Assembly (NCBI GenBank): GCA_021819435.1
Contig: JAKARB010000013.1
Span: forward strand, 62,001-126,000
From: Pseudomonadota bacterium
GTDB lineage: Bacteria; Pseudomonadota; Gammaproteobacteria; Burkholderiales; Burkholderiaceae_C
Direction of reading: 5' to 3'
Length of the DNA stretch: 64,000 bases
Positions 51,870 to 61,846 of this stretch are shown piece by piece. Under the pieces are notes generated by a model, which had not been told where the DNA came from, ran no database searches, and saw nothing but the letters and a program-made list of their open reading frames with translations. Each line of letters starts with the position of its first letter. Position 1 is the stretch's first letter. The position numbers and the translations under genes were made by a program.

Positions 51870-53753
51870 GGCATCGTTGCTGAGGGCTTTTTCTCCAGCT
51901 TGATCAGCCCGATGAGGCAAGGAGAAATGAAAGCGTGCACCTTGGCCTGCGGGTGACTCGGCCCACACGCGTCCTCCGTGCCGCTGAACCACTCGGCGGA
52001 CGATGGACAAGCCCACGCCGGTGCCCGGAAACTGCGATGCTTGGTGCAAGCGCTGGAATACGCCGAAGAGACGGTCTCGCTGGCCTTCATCGAAGCCTGC
52101 ACCGTTGTCGGCGACGGTGAAAACGCTTTCCGAGTCTCCCGTTTCTGCCCGCACCTCGATGCGGGGCGCCGCCACCTTCGAGGAGAACTTCACCGCGTTC
52201 GACAGCAGGTTGCTCCACACCTGGCGCATCATCACCGCGTCTCCTGTGAGGGTGGGCAAGGGCCCGATCTCGACTTCCGGGAAGGCGCCCGACGCGCTGT
52301 CGCGAAGCTGGGTGGTCACCTCCTGGACGAGGGCGTGGTGGTTCACCGGCTCCATCGCGATCTCGCTTTGTTCGACCATGGCCAGGGTCAGCAGCTCAGC
52401 GGAGAGCTGCCTGAGCCGGTCGCATTCCTGGGCCACCAACTGCATCACATGGATGGCGTGCGTGGGCAGCGCATTGCCTTCTCGCACCACCGTCTGCCTC
52501 AGCAACTGAGCCATCGAACCCAAAGGCCCCTGGATGTCGTGCGAGACGCTGCGGCTGAAAGCCCGGAGGTCATCGTTGGCGCGGTGCAGCGAGGCGGTGC
52601 GTTCTTGCACACGCGTCTCCAGGGCTTCGTTCAGAGTGGTGAGATCGTGCTCGCGCTTTTTCAGGTCTGACAGCAGCGATGCCAGCGTGCGTGCCAGTTG
52701 GGCCACCTCGTCGTGTGATGGCGCCTCGTCTGCGGGGGGCAGCATGGCTTGGGCCTGGGCAGCGACGCGTCGCAAGGGGCGCGTCAGGCGGTCGGCCAGG
52801 AACCAGCCCAGCGCACCGAACAAGGCAGCGCCGACCACGCTGAGCCACAGCAGCCTGTGCTCGAGCGCCATCGCCTCACCCAGAGCGAGTTCCTCGGGCT
52901 GGCGCACCACCACCACCCAGCCCATGCCGGGGTAGTCGGCCATGGGCTTGCTGGCGCTGGCGGCGCTCAGGTAACGGCGCCCGTCTGACCACACCAGGGT
53001 GCGTGCGCCGCGCAGCAGGTTCGCCAGGGACGCGGCGGCGGGCGTGGGCAACGCGGGTGAACGTGGCCCCAGCTCGATCTGGCCTTGTTGGTTGAGCAGC
53101 AAGATCTCGATGCCGTGGAGCGGCACCTCGCCGGCCTTGGCCTCTTGCCGACGCTCTTCCGCCCACGCCCAACTCAGGTGGGCGCCGATGACGCCGATGG
53201 TCTGGCCATGAGTTCGCAGCGGCGCGGAGACATCGACGAAGCGTTGAGGCTCGCCCGGGATGGTCGAGGGCAACAGCTTGGCCAGCAGCTTGGCATCGTG
53301 CACATCGCCGACGTTGGCTTTTTCGAGACCGCGGGCGAACCAGGGGCGCTCTTTCACGTTGGCCCCTTCCAGCAAGCTGCCGGTGGCCGCCAGCACCTGG
53401 CCTTTCAGGTTCGTCACCCCGATCCAGCTGTGGTGCCGGCTGGAGCGTTGCAGTCGCTCCAGAACCGTTCGCCATTGGTCGGCGCCCAGGTTCAGCTCAA
53501 GCTGTTCATGCAGGTTCGCGAGCTGGTCGATGTCGCGAAAGCGTGCGGCCATGTCGGCGTCGAGCCGCTGAGCCAGGCGCTGCGCGAGTTGCTCTAGCGC
53601 CAGCTTGGTGTCGTGTTCGCTTTGCCGGCGCGCGTCTTTGGCGGACAACAGCCCGACCACGCCGAACAGCACGATGGCCAGGACGGAAAAAGCCGCGCCA
53701 ATGCGCAGGCGTGCGCCCCGCATGCGGCCCCCCTTGTGCCACGGCATCGTCAT
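51855..53753 (-). CDS. Membrane sensor histidine kinase (Cache-HAMP)
   Basis: 632 residues. TM1 near 17-38, an extracellular double-Cache-like sensor (about 40-285; HSWIGVTNLKGQVLAATGSL, ERPWFARGL, MGWVVVVRQPEE), TM2 near 300-322, HAMP, a coiled coil, an H box RSVSHDIQGPLGSMAQLL and HATPase boxes (WSNLLSNAVKFSS, DNGAGF, GTGVGLSIV). H-box sequence SHDIQGPL places it with the phytochrome-like/ArcB-type HisKA kinases. No response regulator gene is adjacent, so it is an orphan here. The ATG at 53723 (MRGARLRIG) is an alternative start. Confidence 0.92.
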   Translation of the reverse strand: MTMPWHKGGRMRGARLRIGAAFSVLAIVLFGVVGLLSAKDARRQSEHDTKLALEQLAQRLAQRLDADMAARFRDIDQLANLHEQLELNLGADQWRTVLERLQRSSRHHSWIGVTNLKGQVLAATGSLLEGANVKERPWFARGLEKANVGDVHDAKLLAKLLPSTIPGEPQRFVDVSAPLRTHGQTIGVIGAHLSWAWAEERRQEAKAGEVPLHGIEILLLNQQGQIELGPRSPALPTPAAASLANLLRGARTLVWSDGRRYLSAASASKPMADYPGMGWVVVVRQPEELALGEAMALEHRLLWLSVVGAALFGALGWFLADRLTRPLRRVAAQAQAMLPPADEAPSHDEVAQLARTLASLLSDLKKREHDLTTLNEALETRVQERTASLHRANDDLRAFSRSVSHDIQGPLGSMAQLLRQTVVREGNALPTHAIHVMQLVAQECDRLRQLSAELLTLAMVEQSEIAMEPVNHHALVQEVTTQLRDSASGAFPEVEIGPLPTLTGDAVMMRQVWSNLLSNAVKFSSKVAAPRIEVRAETGDSESVFTVADNGAGFDEGQRDRLFGVFQRLHQASQFPGTGVGLSIVRRVVQRHGGRVWAESPAGQGARFHFSLPHRADQAGEKALSNDANAPG

Positions 53754-53882
53754 CGCCTCTCCGATCCCTTGTTGGGTGCTGTGCCCAGTCGGCCATCTTA
53801 TGCACCGCTGGCCCGGGCATGCAAGCGCATCAACCTGGGGTAAGCCCGCGCCACGCAGTCACCAAGGTGCGATGCGAGTGGC

Positions 53883-55280
53883 TCACATCACCGACGCATG
53901 CACCTGCTGCGGGTGGCGCAGCACGTCGGCCACCACGCGCAGGCTTTGTTCGCACTGGGCTTGGGTGGTGGGCCCGCCCAGGCACAGGCGCACGGCACGC
54001 GGTGGAACGGTGTTGGTGGCGAAGGCCGTGCTGGCCACGGCGGCCACGCCGCGTGATCGCCAGAACGACGCGGCCTCGTTGGGGCTCAAGGTGTCGGGCA
54101 GCTTGAGCCAGGCATGGAAGCAGTCGGGCTGGCTCCAGATGTCCTGATCGCCCAGGTGCTTGAGCAGCAAGGCTTGGCGGGCATTGGTTTCTTTGCGGAT
54201 GGCCTGCACCACGGCGCTGGCGGTGCCATCGTTGATCCATTGCGTGGCCAGTGACACGGTGGGCGGTGCGGCCATCACCGTCAGGGCGCGCATGGCGCCC
54301 GCCAGGCGCTGCGTGGCCTGCACCGTGGGGGCGTGCACATAGGCCACGCGCAGGCCGGCGCCCAGGCACTTGGCGAAACCCGTGACGTGGTAGGTGAGCT
54401 CGGGCGCCAGCTCGGCCATGGTGGTGGGTGGCTTGGTGGGCAGGGCGCCGTAGGCATCGTCTTCGATGATGGGCACGGCGTAGCGCAGCGCGATGTCGGC
54501 CAGGGCTTCGCGCCGCGCCGGGCTCACGGTCACCGAGGTGGGGTTGAGCATGGTGGGGTTGCAGTACAGCGCCTTGGGGTGCACGTGCTTGCAGGCTTCT
54601 TCGAAATGCTGGGGGCAGGGGCCTTCCTGGTCCACCGGCAAGGCATGCAGCTTGATGCCCAGTTGTGTGGCCAGCGCCTTGATGCCGGGGTAGCTCACCG
54701 ATTCCACGCACACCGTGTCGCCCGGGCGGGCCAGCAGGCTCAAGAGCCCGCACAGCACGCCGTGGATGCCCGGGCCCACGAGCAGGCGCTCGGGCTGGGT
54801 CGGGCCCATGAAGGTGCTCAGCCAGCGAGCCCCCGCATCGCGATCGGCGGGGCTGCCGCCGAAGTCTTGATACCGAAGGTGGGCCAGCAGGCGGCGTGGG
54901 TCGGCGTAGAACTGGGAGCAGCCATCGGCCATGCGTTGCAGCAGCGCCGGGTCGTCGGGCTCGGGCGGCAGGTTCATGGTCATCTCGGCCGCCGTGCCGC
55001 CGCGCAAGGGCACGGCCGGTGCCGCGCTGCGCACGAAGCTGCCACGACCGGGGCGCGCGTCGATCTGCCCGCGCTTTTGCGCTTCGGCCAGGCCGCGTGC
55101 CACGGTGGTGTAGTTGAGTTCCAGCGCCTGGGCGAGCTCACGCAAGGGGGGCAGGCGGTCACCCGGTGTCAGGCGTCCGCTGGCCAGGTCCTCGGCCAGC
55201 AGCTCGGGGATCAGCAGGTAGGCGGGCTTGCTGCTGTCGCGCAGGCGCTGGGCCCAGTGGCGGGTGAAGGTGTTCGGCAT
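53883..55280 (-). CDS. MocR-type regulator (GntR HTH fused to aminotransferase-like domain)
   Basis: 465 residues. Winged HTH at about 20-85 (LLAEDLASGRLTPGDRLPPL, then ELNYTTVARGLAEAQKRGQI), linker, then a fold-type I PLP domain with Asp-x-x-Tyr (EDDAYGAL, 273-280) and the Schiff-base Lys304 in TGFAKCLGAGLR. MocR proteins use PLP or an amino compound as co-effector to activate a neighbouring operon. It is divergent from the Nit1C cluster, and repeated motifs in between are candidate binding sites, so it probably controls that cluster. Confidence 0.93.
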   Translation of the reverse strand: MPNTFTRHWAQRLRDSSKPAYLLIPELLAEDLASGRLTPGDRLPPLRELAQALELNYTTVARGLAEAQKRGQIDARPGRGSFVRSAAPAVPLRGGTAAEMTMNLPPEPDDPALLQRMADGCSQFYADPRRLLAHLRYQDFGGSPADRDAGARWLSTFMGPTQPERLLVGPGIHGVLCGLLSLLARPGDTVCVESVSYPGIKALATQLGIKLHALPVDQEGPCPQHFEEACKHVHPKALYCNPTMLNPTSVTVSPARREALADIALRYAVPIIEDDAYGALPTKPPTTMAELAPELTYHVTGFAKCLGAGLRVAYVHAPTVQATQRLAGAMRALTVMAAPPTVSLATQWINDGTASAVVQAIRKETNARQALLLKHLGDQDIWSQPDCFHAWLKLPDTLSPNEAASFWRSRGVAAVASTAFATNTVPPRAVRLCLGGPTTQAQCEQSLRVVADVLRHPQQVHASVM

Positions 55281-55286
55281 GCTGAA

Positions 55287-55566
55287 TTGATCGCATCAAG
55301 CGTGCCATTTGATTGGCTCATGCCATGCACGCAAGTTGTGCGCAATGGCGGCGCCATGGGCGTTGTGCGCTGTTGTGGTTCATGCGGCATCGCTTCGCCG
55401 GCCTGCTGTGGTGCACGTGCGAGCACCCGATCCAGGCTGCCGATGCGGCCTCTTGTTCGCGATTGATCGCATATCGCCCGATCAACTTGCGCGGGGCGCA
55501 TCGGTTGCTTCAACGCGAGCTCCGGCCTCCCCAGGGAGCGCCCCTTTGATCGCTTGTTGATCGCAT
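55287..55566. promoter_or_regulatory. Repeated TTGATCGCWT boxes between the MocR gene and Nit1C cluster
   Basis: Exact TTGATCGCAT occurs at 55287-55296, 55463-55472 and 55557-55566, and TTGATCGCTT at 55546-55555. The last two are direct repeats 11 bp apart, one helical turn. An inverted GATCAA follows the second copy (55480-55485). Direct repeats of this kind are typical MocR binding sites. The rest of this 398-bp interval (55281-55678) holds no convincing gene. Confidence 0.7.
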
Positions 55567-55678
55567 GGCGCTGGCACGCCGTGGCACACCGGGTGCACCA
55601 GCTCACACAGCGCGGGTCAACGAGTTTTCAACCCCGCCTGATGTCCTCAACGCCTTCCTCAACCGATTGGAGAGTTCC

Positions 55679-56161
55679 ATGCCTGCTGTGACCAAAGCCC
55701 CCAACGCCATTGGCGATTTCCTGGTCGATTACGAAGAAAAGGTTTTTGAAGACGTGAAGGCCGAGCCGGGCGACAAGGCCCTGGTCACCTTCCACACCGT
55801 GGCCTTCGAAGGCTCCATCGGTTTCGTCAACCTGCTGCAGGCCACGCGGCTGCAACGCAAGGGCTTCGACACCTCGGTGCTGCTGTATGGCCCGGGCGTG
55901 ACGCTGGGCGTGAAGCGCGGCTTCCCCAAGCTGGGCGACGCGGCCTTTCCCGGCCACCTCAACTTCAACGACCAGATCGCCAAGTTCATCGCCGAGGGCG
56001 GCAAGGTCTACGCCTGCCGCTTCGCGCTGCAAGCCCTGTATGGGCATGGCGAAGGCGCGCTGATCGAAGGCATCAAGCCCATCAACCCGCTCGACGTGCT
56101 GGACATCATCTTGCTGCACCGCAAGGAGAAGGCCTTCATCCTCGACACCTGGACGCTGTGA
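55679..56161 (+). CDS. MSMEG_0572-family nitrogen-starvation protein (Nit1C cluster)
   Basis: 160 residues. GGAG lies 6 nt before the ATG, which decides the start. The sequence resembles a DsrE-like alpha/beta domain ([60 protein letters not shown]). It is a fixed member of the Nit1C cluster; its role is unknown. It starts the operon and is followed after 4 bp by the nitrilase gene. Confidence 0.9.
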   Translation: MPAVTKAPNAIGDFLVDYEEKVFEDVKAEPGDKALVTFHTVAFEGSIGFVNLLQATRLQRKGFDTSVLLYGPGVTLGVKRGFPKLGDAAFPGHLNFNDQIAKFIAEGGKVYACRFALQALYGHGEGALIEGIKPINPLDVLDIILLHRKEKAFILDTWTL

Positions 56162-56165
56162 AACC

Positions 56166-57290
56166 ATGAGCCCAGCACGCATCATCAAGGCCGCGGCGGT
56201 GCAGATCTCGCCGGTGCTCAACGAGGCCGAAGGCACGTTGCACAAGGTTCTGGAGACCATCGATCAGGCCGCCCGCCAGGGTGTGCAGATCATCGTGTTC
56301 CCCGAGACCTTCGTGCCGTACTACCCGTACTTCTCGTTCATCCGGCCGCCCATGGCCTCCGGGGCCGAGCACATGGCGCTGTACGAGCACGCGGTGGTGG
56401 TGCCCGGGCCAGTCACCGACGCGGTGGCGCAGCGCGCGCGCCAGCACGGCATGGTCGTCGTGCTGGGCGTCAACGAGCGCGACCACGGCACCATCTACAA
56501 CACGCAACTCATCTTCGACGAAACGGGCGCGTTGCGCCTCAAGCGCCGCAAGATCACGCCCACCTTCCACGAGCGCATGGTGTGGGGGCAGGGCGATGGC
56601 AGCGGCCTCAAGGTGGTCGACACCGGCGTGGGCCGCGTGGGCGCGCTGGCCTGCTGGGAGCACTACAACCCGCTGGCCCGCTATGCGCTGATGGCGCAGC
56701 ACGAAGAAATCCACTGTGCGCAGTTCCCGGGCTCGCTGGTGGGGCCCATCTTCGCTGATCAGATGGAGGTCACCATCCGCCATCATGCGTTGGAAGCGGG
56801 TTGCTTCGTCATCAACAGCACGGGCTGGCTGACGGACGAGCAGATCACTTCGATCACGCCCGAGCCCAGCCTGCAACGAGCATTGCGCGGCGGTTGCTGC
56901 ACCGCCATCGTGTCGCCCGAGGGCGTTCACCTGGCCCCGCCTTTGAAAGAAGGCGAAGGCCTGCTGATCGCCGACCTCGACATGAGCCTGGTCACCAAGC
57001 GCAAACGCATGATGGATTCGGTGGGGCACTACGCCCGACCCGAGTTGCTGAGCCTGAACCTCGACGACCGCCCGACTGCGCCGCTGCATGCGATGAGCCG
57101 GGGCTCGGGGCAGGCCGCTTTCACGGCCAACCCGTTGGTCGGCGCCTCGGGCGAGACGGGTTCACCTGCCGTGCACCCGGTTCCGCCATGGCAGCAAATG
57201 CCTCAAATGCTGCAGGCGTCAACAACGCTTGGGCAGCAGCCCCCGCAAGCGCCTGCTTCGGCCACCACCCCCATCAGCCGCGTCGCTTGA
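56166..57290 (+). CDS. Nitrilase, Nit6803/Nit1C family
   Basis: 374 residues. The catalytic triad is visible: Glu47 in [15 protein letters not shown], Lys129 in LKRRKITPT, Cys163 in [11 protein letters not shown]. It hydrolyses a nitrile to acid and ammonia. In cyanide-using pseudomonads the Nit1C cluster, with this nitrilase, is needed for growth on cyanide as nitrogen source. The C-terminal 60 residues are Pro/Gln/Ala-rich and look disordered, longer than the catalytic domain needs. Confidence 0.95.
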   Translation: MSPARIIKAAAVQISPVLNEAEGTLHKVLETIDQAARQGVQIIVFPETFVPYYPYFSFIRPPMASGAEHMALYEHAVVVPGPVTDAVAQRARQHGMVVVLGVNERDHGTIYNTQLIFDETGALRLKRRKITPTFHERMVWGQGDGSGLKVVDTGVGRVGALACWEHYNPLARYALMAQHEEIHCAQFPGSLVGPIFADQMEVTIRHHALEAGCFVINSTGWLTDEQITSITPEPSLQRALRGGCCTAIVSPEGVHLAPPLKEGEGLLIADLDMSLVTKRKRMMDSVGHYARPELLSLNLDDRPTAPLHAMSRGSGQAAFTANPLVGASGETGSPAVHPVPPWQQMPQMLQASTTLGQQPPQAPASATTPISRVA

Positions 57291-57317
57291 CGCATCTCGC
57301 GCCACAAGGAGACCGCC

Positions 57318-58505
57318 ATGTCCGCTGTGCTCAACGACCGGTCCGCAGGGCTTGCCTCGCCCGCCGAGCCCTTGCCCTCGTCCAACCCGACGGCGATGAG
57401 CTCGCAAACCGCTGAGCTGATCGCCGAGCTGCAATCGCGCGGCCTGCGCCTGCTCGACCCTTCGGCGGGCCTGCCCAGCCGGCGTGGCGGCGCGGGCCCG
57501 TCCGACCACAAGGCCGTGACCATCGACGGCCACACGGTGATGGTGCCTGTGCACACCGCCCCGGCCTTCGACTCACCCTTCGTGGCCGATGCGCCCGACG
57601 CGAATGGCCACAGCACGCTCAAGCACAGCCGCATCCCCATCGCGCAGATCAGCTTCCCGAGCACACCGCGCTTCTACGCTCACCACACGGCCGATGGCGT
57701 GCCGTACTCGCACATTGCCACGCTGCATGGCCGCGACGTGCTGGCCACCACCGTGCTGCAAACCTGCATCCGCTACGAGAGCCGCAAGAAGACCTGCCAG
57801 TTCTGCTCGATCGGGCAATCGCTCGCGGCGGGCCGCACCATCGCGCGCAAGACACCGGCCCAGCTCGCCGAAGTGGCTCGCGCGGCGGTGGAGCTCGATG
57901 GCGTCAAGCACATGGTGCTGACCACCGGCACGCCGCCCACGCCAGACCGGGGCGCAGCCGTGCTGGTGGACAGCGCCCGCGCCATCAAGGCGGCGGTGCC
58001 GCACCTGCCCATCCAGGCCCAATGCGAGCCGCCCGACGACGACGCCTGGTTCCTGCGCATGAAGGACGCGGGTGTCGACACCCTCGGCATGCACCTCGAA
58101 GCCGTCACCCCCGAGGTGCGCGCGCGCATCATGCCGGGCAAGGCCAGCCTGCCGCTCGCACGTTACTTCAGTGCCTTCGAGGCGGCGGTGCGCGTGTTCG
58201 GGCGCGGCCAGGTCAGCACCTACATCCTGGCCGGCCTGGGCGACAGCGCCGACGACATCCTCGCCATGAGCCGGCGCTTGCTGGACATGGGCGTCTACCC
58301 CTTCGTCGTGCCCTTCGTGCCCATCAGCGGCACGCCGCTGGAAGGCCATCCCGCGCCCGACCCTGCCTTCATGCAAGCGGTGCTTGAACCGCTGGGCCGC
58401 ATGGTGGTGCAGGCCGGCCTGCGCGCCAGCGACATCAAGGCCGGCTGCGGCAAATGCGGCGCGTGTTCGTCGTTGTCGGTTTACGAGACCGCCGCGACGG
58501 CCTGA
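57318..58505 (+). CDS. MSMEG_0568-family radical SAM protein (Nit1C cluster)
   Basis: 395 residues. The cluster-binding cysteines are C150, C160 and C163 ([14 protein letters not shown]), a CX9CX2C spacing instead of the common CX3CX2C. A TIM-barrel-like body follows ([39 protein letters not shown]). A second Cys set C377, C380, C383 (GCGKCGACS) near the C terminus may hold an auxiliary cluster. The reaction is unknown; the cluster context suggests modification of a nitrogen compound or cofactor. Confidence 0.92.
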   Translation: MSAVLNDRSAGLASPAEPLPSSNPTAMSSQTAELIAELQSRGLRLLDPSAGLPSRRGGAGPSDHKAVTIDGHTVMVPVHTAPAFDSPFVADAPDANGHSTLKHSRIPIAQISFPSTPRFYAHHTADGVPYSHIATLHGRDVLATTVLQTCIRYESRKKTCQFCSIGQSLAAGRTIARKTPAQLAEVARAAVELDGVKHMVLTTGTPPTPDRGAAVLVDSARAIKAAVPHLPIQAQCEPPDDDAWFLRMKDAGVDTLGMHLEAVTPEVRARIMPGKASLPLARYFSAFEAAVRVFGRGQVSTYILAGLGDSADDILAMSRRLLDMGVYPFVVPFVPISGTPLEGHPAPDPAFMQAVLEPLGRMVVQAGLRASDIKAGCGKCGACSSLSVYETAATA

Positions 58506-58535
58506 CCGCCCCACCGCCGCAGCAAAGGAAGCCCC

Positions 58536-59144
58536 ATGAACCTCGATGTCATGTGTGACCTGCCCCAGGCCTTCCAGCCCGTGGCCTTTCGCATCAAGCG
58601 CGCCAGCGAGGCCTGGGAGCGCCGCGATGCCCACGCCCTGCGCCGCGCCGTGTTCTGCGCGGAGCAGGGCATCTTCGTGGGCGATGACCGCGATGCCATC
58701 GACGATGCCGCGCAACTGCTCGTGGCCTGCACCAGCCTGGCCGGCGAATGCGACCAGGTGGTGGGCACCGTGCGCATTCACGAGGTCGAGCCTGGCGTGT
58801 GGTGGGGCTCGCGCCTGGCGGTTCACCCATCGTTCAGGCACGTGGGCCGCATCGGCGCCACCTTGATCAGGCTGGCGGTGTGCTCGGCGCGGGCGCAGGG
58901 CGCGCACACCTTCTGGGCCCATGTGCAGCAGGCCAACGTGCCGCTGTTCGAGCGCCTGCACTGGCACCGCCTGGCCGATGTCGCCTTGCACGGCCGCCCC
59001 CACGCCTGGATGCAGGCCGACCTCGCGCAACACCCGCCCTGCCATGCGCCGGACTGGGGCTTCCTGACCCAGTCGAACCCGGTGAGCCTGGCTTCGCCTC
59101 GCTTGCGCGGCAGCCAGGCCACCTCAACGCAGGAGCCCGCATGA
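58536..59144 (+). CDS. MSMEG_0567/Sll0786-family N-acetyltransferase (Nit1C cluster)
   Basis: 202 residues. GNAT domain: the front half RRAVFCAEQGIFVGDDRDAI, the acetyl-CoA segment WWGSRLAVHPSFRHVGRIGA, and FWAHVQQANVPLFERLHWHR. The substrate is not known. Its stop overlaps the next start (ATGA), indicating coupled translation within the cluster. Confidence 0.9.
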   Translation: MNLDVMCDLPQAFQPVAFRIKRASEAWERRDAHALRRAVFCAEQGIFVGDDRDAIDDAAQLLVACTSLAGECDQVVGTVRIHEVEPGVWWGSRLAVHPSFRHVGRIGATLIRLAVCSARAQGAHTFWAHVQQANVPLFERLHWHRLADVALHGRPHAWMQADLAQHPPCHAPDWGFLTQSNPVSLASPRLRGSQATSTQEPA

Positions 59145-60232
59145 CCTCCCTCGACATCCCGGTGCTGCCCACCTGCGAGGTGGTGCGAGCCTTGCGTCAA
59201 AGCCGTGGCTTCGCCCACAAACGCGACATCTCGGCCGTGGCCGACACCCTGGCCCGCTGCCTGCCCGGCGGCCACGCTGACTTGACGCTGTCCGCGCGCA
59301 GCGGCGTGATGCTGGGCGACGACTGTGCCGCCATCCCCGATGAAAACGGCCACCTGCTCTTCGCCATCGAAGGCCTGGTCGAAGACTTTGTGGCCGCCAT
59401 GCCCTGGTTCGCTGGCTACAGCGCGGTCATGGTCAACCTCAGCGACATCGCGGCCATGGGCGGCCGTCCCATCGCCGTGGTCGACGCCATCTGGAGCGCC
59501 GGTGCCGATCAGGCCGAGCCCATCCTCCAAGGCATGGCGGCGGCATCGGCGGCTTATGGCGTGCCCATCGTGGGCGGGCACAGCAACCAGCGCGCGGCGC
59601 GGCCGCAGTTGGCCGTGGCGGTGCTGGGGCGTGCGCAGGCCCTGCTCAGCAGCTTCGCCGCGCAAGCTGGTCACACCCTGTTGATGGCGGTGGACCTGCG
59701 CGGCCAGTGGGAAGGCGAACAACCCTTCTGGAACGCCTCCACCCGCGCCCCCGCCCATCGCCTGCGTGATGACCTGGCCCTGCTGCCCGAGGTGGCGGAA
59801 GCCGGCCTGTGCGGCGCCGCCAAGGACATCAGCATGGCCGGCGTGCTGGGCACCGCGCTGATGCTGGCCGAATGCTCGCGCGTGGGCCTGCGCATCGACC
59901 TCAGCGCCTTGCCTCACCCGCCAGGCCACGGCCACGACGACACACCCGCCGCCTTCCTGCGCTGGCTGCAAGCCTTCCCCAGCTATGGCTACCTGCTGAG
60001 CGTGGCGACTGAAAACGTGCCCGCCGTGCAGGCGCGCTTCCTCACCCGAGGCCTGGCCTGCGCGCCCATTGGCACGGTGGAAACGGGCAGCGGCGTTTGG
60101 CTGCAGCGTGGCGGCTTGTGGACGGGCTTGTCGGCCGACTCCCCCCATGACCTCGCCTTGTTGTGGGACTGGCAACGCGAACCCTTCATCGCTGGCGAAC
60201 AGGCAAGCGGCCAGCGGGGAGCGAGCGCATGA
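59141..60232 (+). CDS. Sll0787-family AIR-synthase-like protein (Nit1C cluster)
   Basis: 363 residues with PurM/ThiL/HypE-type layout: GVMLGDDCAAIPDENGHLLF (N-terminal ATP-binding part), YSAVMVNLSDIAAMGGRPIA, VPIVGGHSN, and CGAAKDISMAGVLGTALMLA. Members of this superfamily use ATP to activate an oxygen or amide group. Substrate unknown. ATGA overlaps on both sides. Confidence 0.92.
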   Translation: MTSLDIPVLPTCEVVRALRQSRGFAHKRDISAVADTLARCLPGGHADLTLSARSGVMLGDDCAAIPDENGHLLFAIEGLVEDFVAAMPWFAGYSAVMVNLSDIAAMGGRPIAVVDAIWSAGADQAEPILQGMAAASAAYGVPIVGGHSNQRAARPQLAVAVLGRAQALLSSFAAQAGHTLLMAVDLRGQWEGEQPFWNASTRAPAHRLRDDLALLPEVAEAGLCGAAKDISMAGVLGTALMLAECSRVGLRIDLSALPHPPGHGHDDTPAAFLRWLQAFPSYGYLLSVATENVPAVQARFLTRGLACAPIGTVETGSGVWLQRGGLWTGLSADSPHDLALLWDWQREPFIAGEQASGQRGASA

Positions 60233-61539
60233 ACACCCGCCCCCTGCGCATCGCCTTGCTGATGCATTCGCTCAACCCGCGTGGCGGCGTGGTGCACACC
60301 CTGGAGCTGGCCGATGCCCTGATGCAGCTCGGCCACGACGTGACCGTGATCGCCGCTGCTCGCGCCGGGCAGAAGCTGTTCAGGCCGACGCTGGCGAAGC
60401 TCTCCGTGGCGTCCTTGGGCGAGCTGCCATCGGCGTTGGTGCCCATGGTCGGCGCGCGCATGCAGGCCGTCGCCGCGCACTTGCGAGGTCTGGATCTGAC
60501 CGACTTCGACGTGCTGCACTCGCAAGACAGCATCACCGCCAACGCCCTGGCCGACCTGCAAGCCGAAGGTCGCATCGATGGCTTCGTGCGCACGGTGCAC
60601 CACCTCGACACCTTCGACGAGCCCCAGCTCACCGCCTGGCAGGCTCGCGGCGTTCAGGCGGCTCGGCAACTGCTGTGCGTGAGCGCGCTGTGGCAAGGCG
60701 TGCTGGCACACGACTGGGGCCGTCACGCGCACCGCGTGGGCAATGGCGTCAACCTGCGGCGATACACCTGCATCGGTGCCGCCGCACAGGCTCAGCAAGC
60801 CAAGGACCAAGCCACCCTGCACGCCATCGGCCTGCCTCCAGCCACGCCGTACTGGCTCGCCGTGGGCGGCGTCGAAGCGCGCAAGAACACCACGCGCCTG
60901 CTGCACGCGTTCGCCACGATGCGCACGCAAGTGCCAGAGGCGGTCGGGGCCCGCCTCGTCATCGTCGGCGGCGCGAGCGTGCTCGAACACGCGCAGGCCC
61001 AAGCCGATTTCCACGCAGCACGCCGGGCTCATGGCATGGCCCCTGGCCATCCGAACGCCGACAGCGTTCTGCTCACCGGCCCCGTGCCCGATGACGTGCT
61101 GCCCGCGCTCTACCGCCGGGCCATCGCCCTGGCCATGCCATCGGTGAAAGAAGGATTCGGCCTCGTCGCCATCGAGGCCATGGCCTGCGGCACGCCTGCC
61201 ATCGTCTCGCGCATCGCGCCCTTCACCGAGCACCTGCGGCCTCACGAGGCCTTCTGGGCCGACCCGCAGGACGTGCGCGACATCGCCAACGCGTTGCACG
61301 CCACCTGGCGCCTACACCAAGACCCCGAGCAACGAGACGAGCGCGCACGGCATGCCCAACAGGCCCGCCAGGTCGCCGCTCGCTTCGACTGGCAAGCCAG
61401 CGCGCGGCAGCACCTCGCTGTCTACGCTGGCCTGGCTGCCCGCCCAGCCGGTGCGGCCGATGCAAGCGAGGCGCCGCAAACCCAGCAAATGCCGTCACAG
61501 ACACCCACCGCTTCCACCGAGCACCCCTGCCATGCCTGA
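60229..61539 (+). CDS. MSMEG_0565-family glycosyltransferase (Nit1C cluster)
   Basis: 436 residues, GT-B fold, GT4-like. N-terminal IALLMHSLNPRGGVVHTLEL; donor-binding part AVGGVEARKNTTRLLHAFAT; EX7E-like AMPSVKEGFGLVAIEAMACG. The C-terminal 40 residues are low-complexity (Ala/Thr/Gln). A glycosyltransferase in a nitrile cluster suggests a glycosylated intermediate or product, but none is established. Confidence 0.92.
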   Translation: MNTRPLRIALLMHSLNPRGGVVHTLELADALMQLGHDVTVIAAARAGQKLFRPTLAKLSVASLGELPSALVPMVGARMQAVAAHLRGLDLTDFDVLHSQDSITANALADLQAEGRIDGFVRTVHHLDTFDEPQLTAWQARGVQAARQLLCVSALWQGVLAHDWGRHAHRVGNGVNLRRYTCIGAAAQAQQAKDQATLHAIGLPPATPYWLAVGGVEARKNTTRLLHAFATMRTQVPEAVGARLVIVGGASVLEHAQAQADFHAARRAHGMAPGHPNADSVLLTGPVPDDVLPALYRRAIALAMPSVKEGFGLVAIEAMACGTPAIVSRIAPFTEHLRPHEAFWADPQDVRDIANALHATWRLHQDPEQRDERARHAQQARQVAARFDWQASARQHLAVYAGLAARPAGAADASEAPQTQQMPSQTPTASTEHPCHA

Positions 61540-61819
61540 AATGCACTTCACCGTCCGCTGGCCCGATGGCTGCGAACACACCTGCTACTCGCCCTCACTC
61601 GTCGTCCAGGACTTCCTGGCGCCGGGCCAGCGCTACGCCTTGCCCGACTTCCTGCAACGCACGCACCAGGCCTTGTCCATCGCCAGCGAGCGCGTCGCCG
61701 CCAAGTACGGTTTCGCCTGCTCGCGGGCCATGGACCAGTGGCAATCGATCGCCACGCACGCCGAGGCCTTCCAGCATCACGACGACGCCCAGGTCGAGGT
61801 GCTGCGTTTCGACATCTGA
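61532..61819 (+). CDS. MSMEG_0570-family nitrogen-starvation protein (Nit1C cluster)
   Basis: 95 residues, a complete small domain: MPEMHFTVRWPDGCEHTCYS, SLVVQDFLAPGQRYALPDFL, AAKYGFACSRAMDQWQSI. No signal peptide. It overlaps the glycosyltransferase end by 8 nt. Function unknown beyond invariant association with the cluster. Confidence 0.92.
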   Translation: MPEMHFTVRWPDGCEHTCYSPSLVVQDFLAPGQRYALPDFLQRTHQALSIASERVAAKYGFACSRAMDQWQSIATHAEAFQHHDDAQVEVLRFDI

Positions 61820-61846
61820 ACCCCGCACACCCCCAAAGAGGAAACC

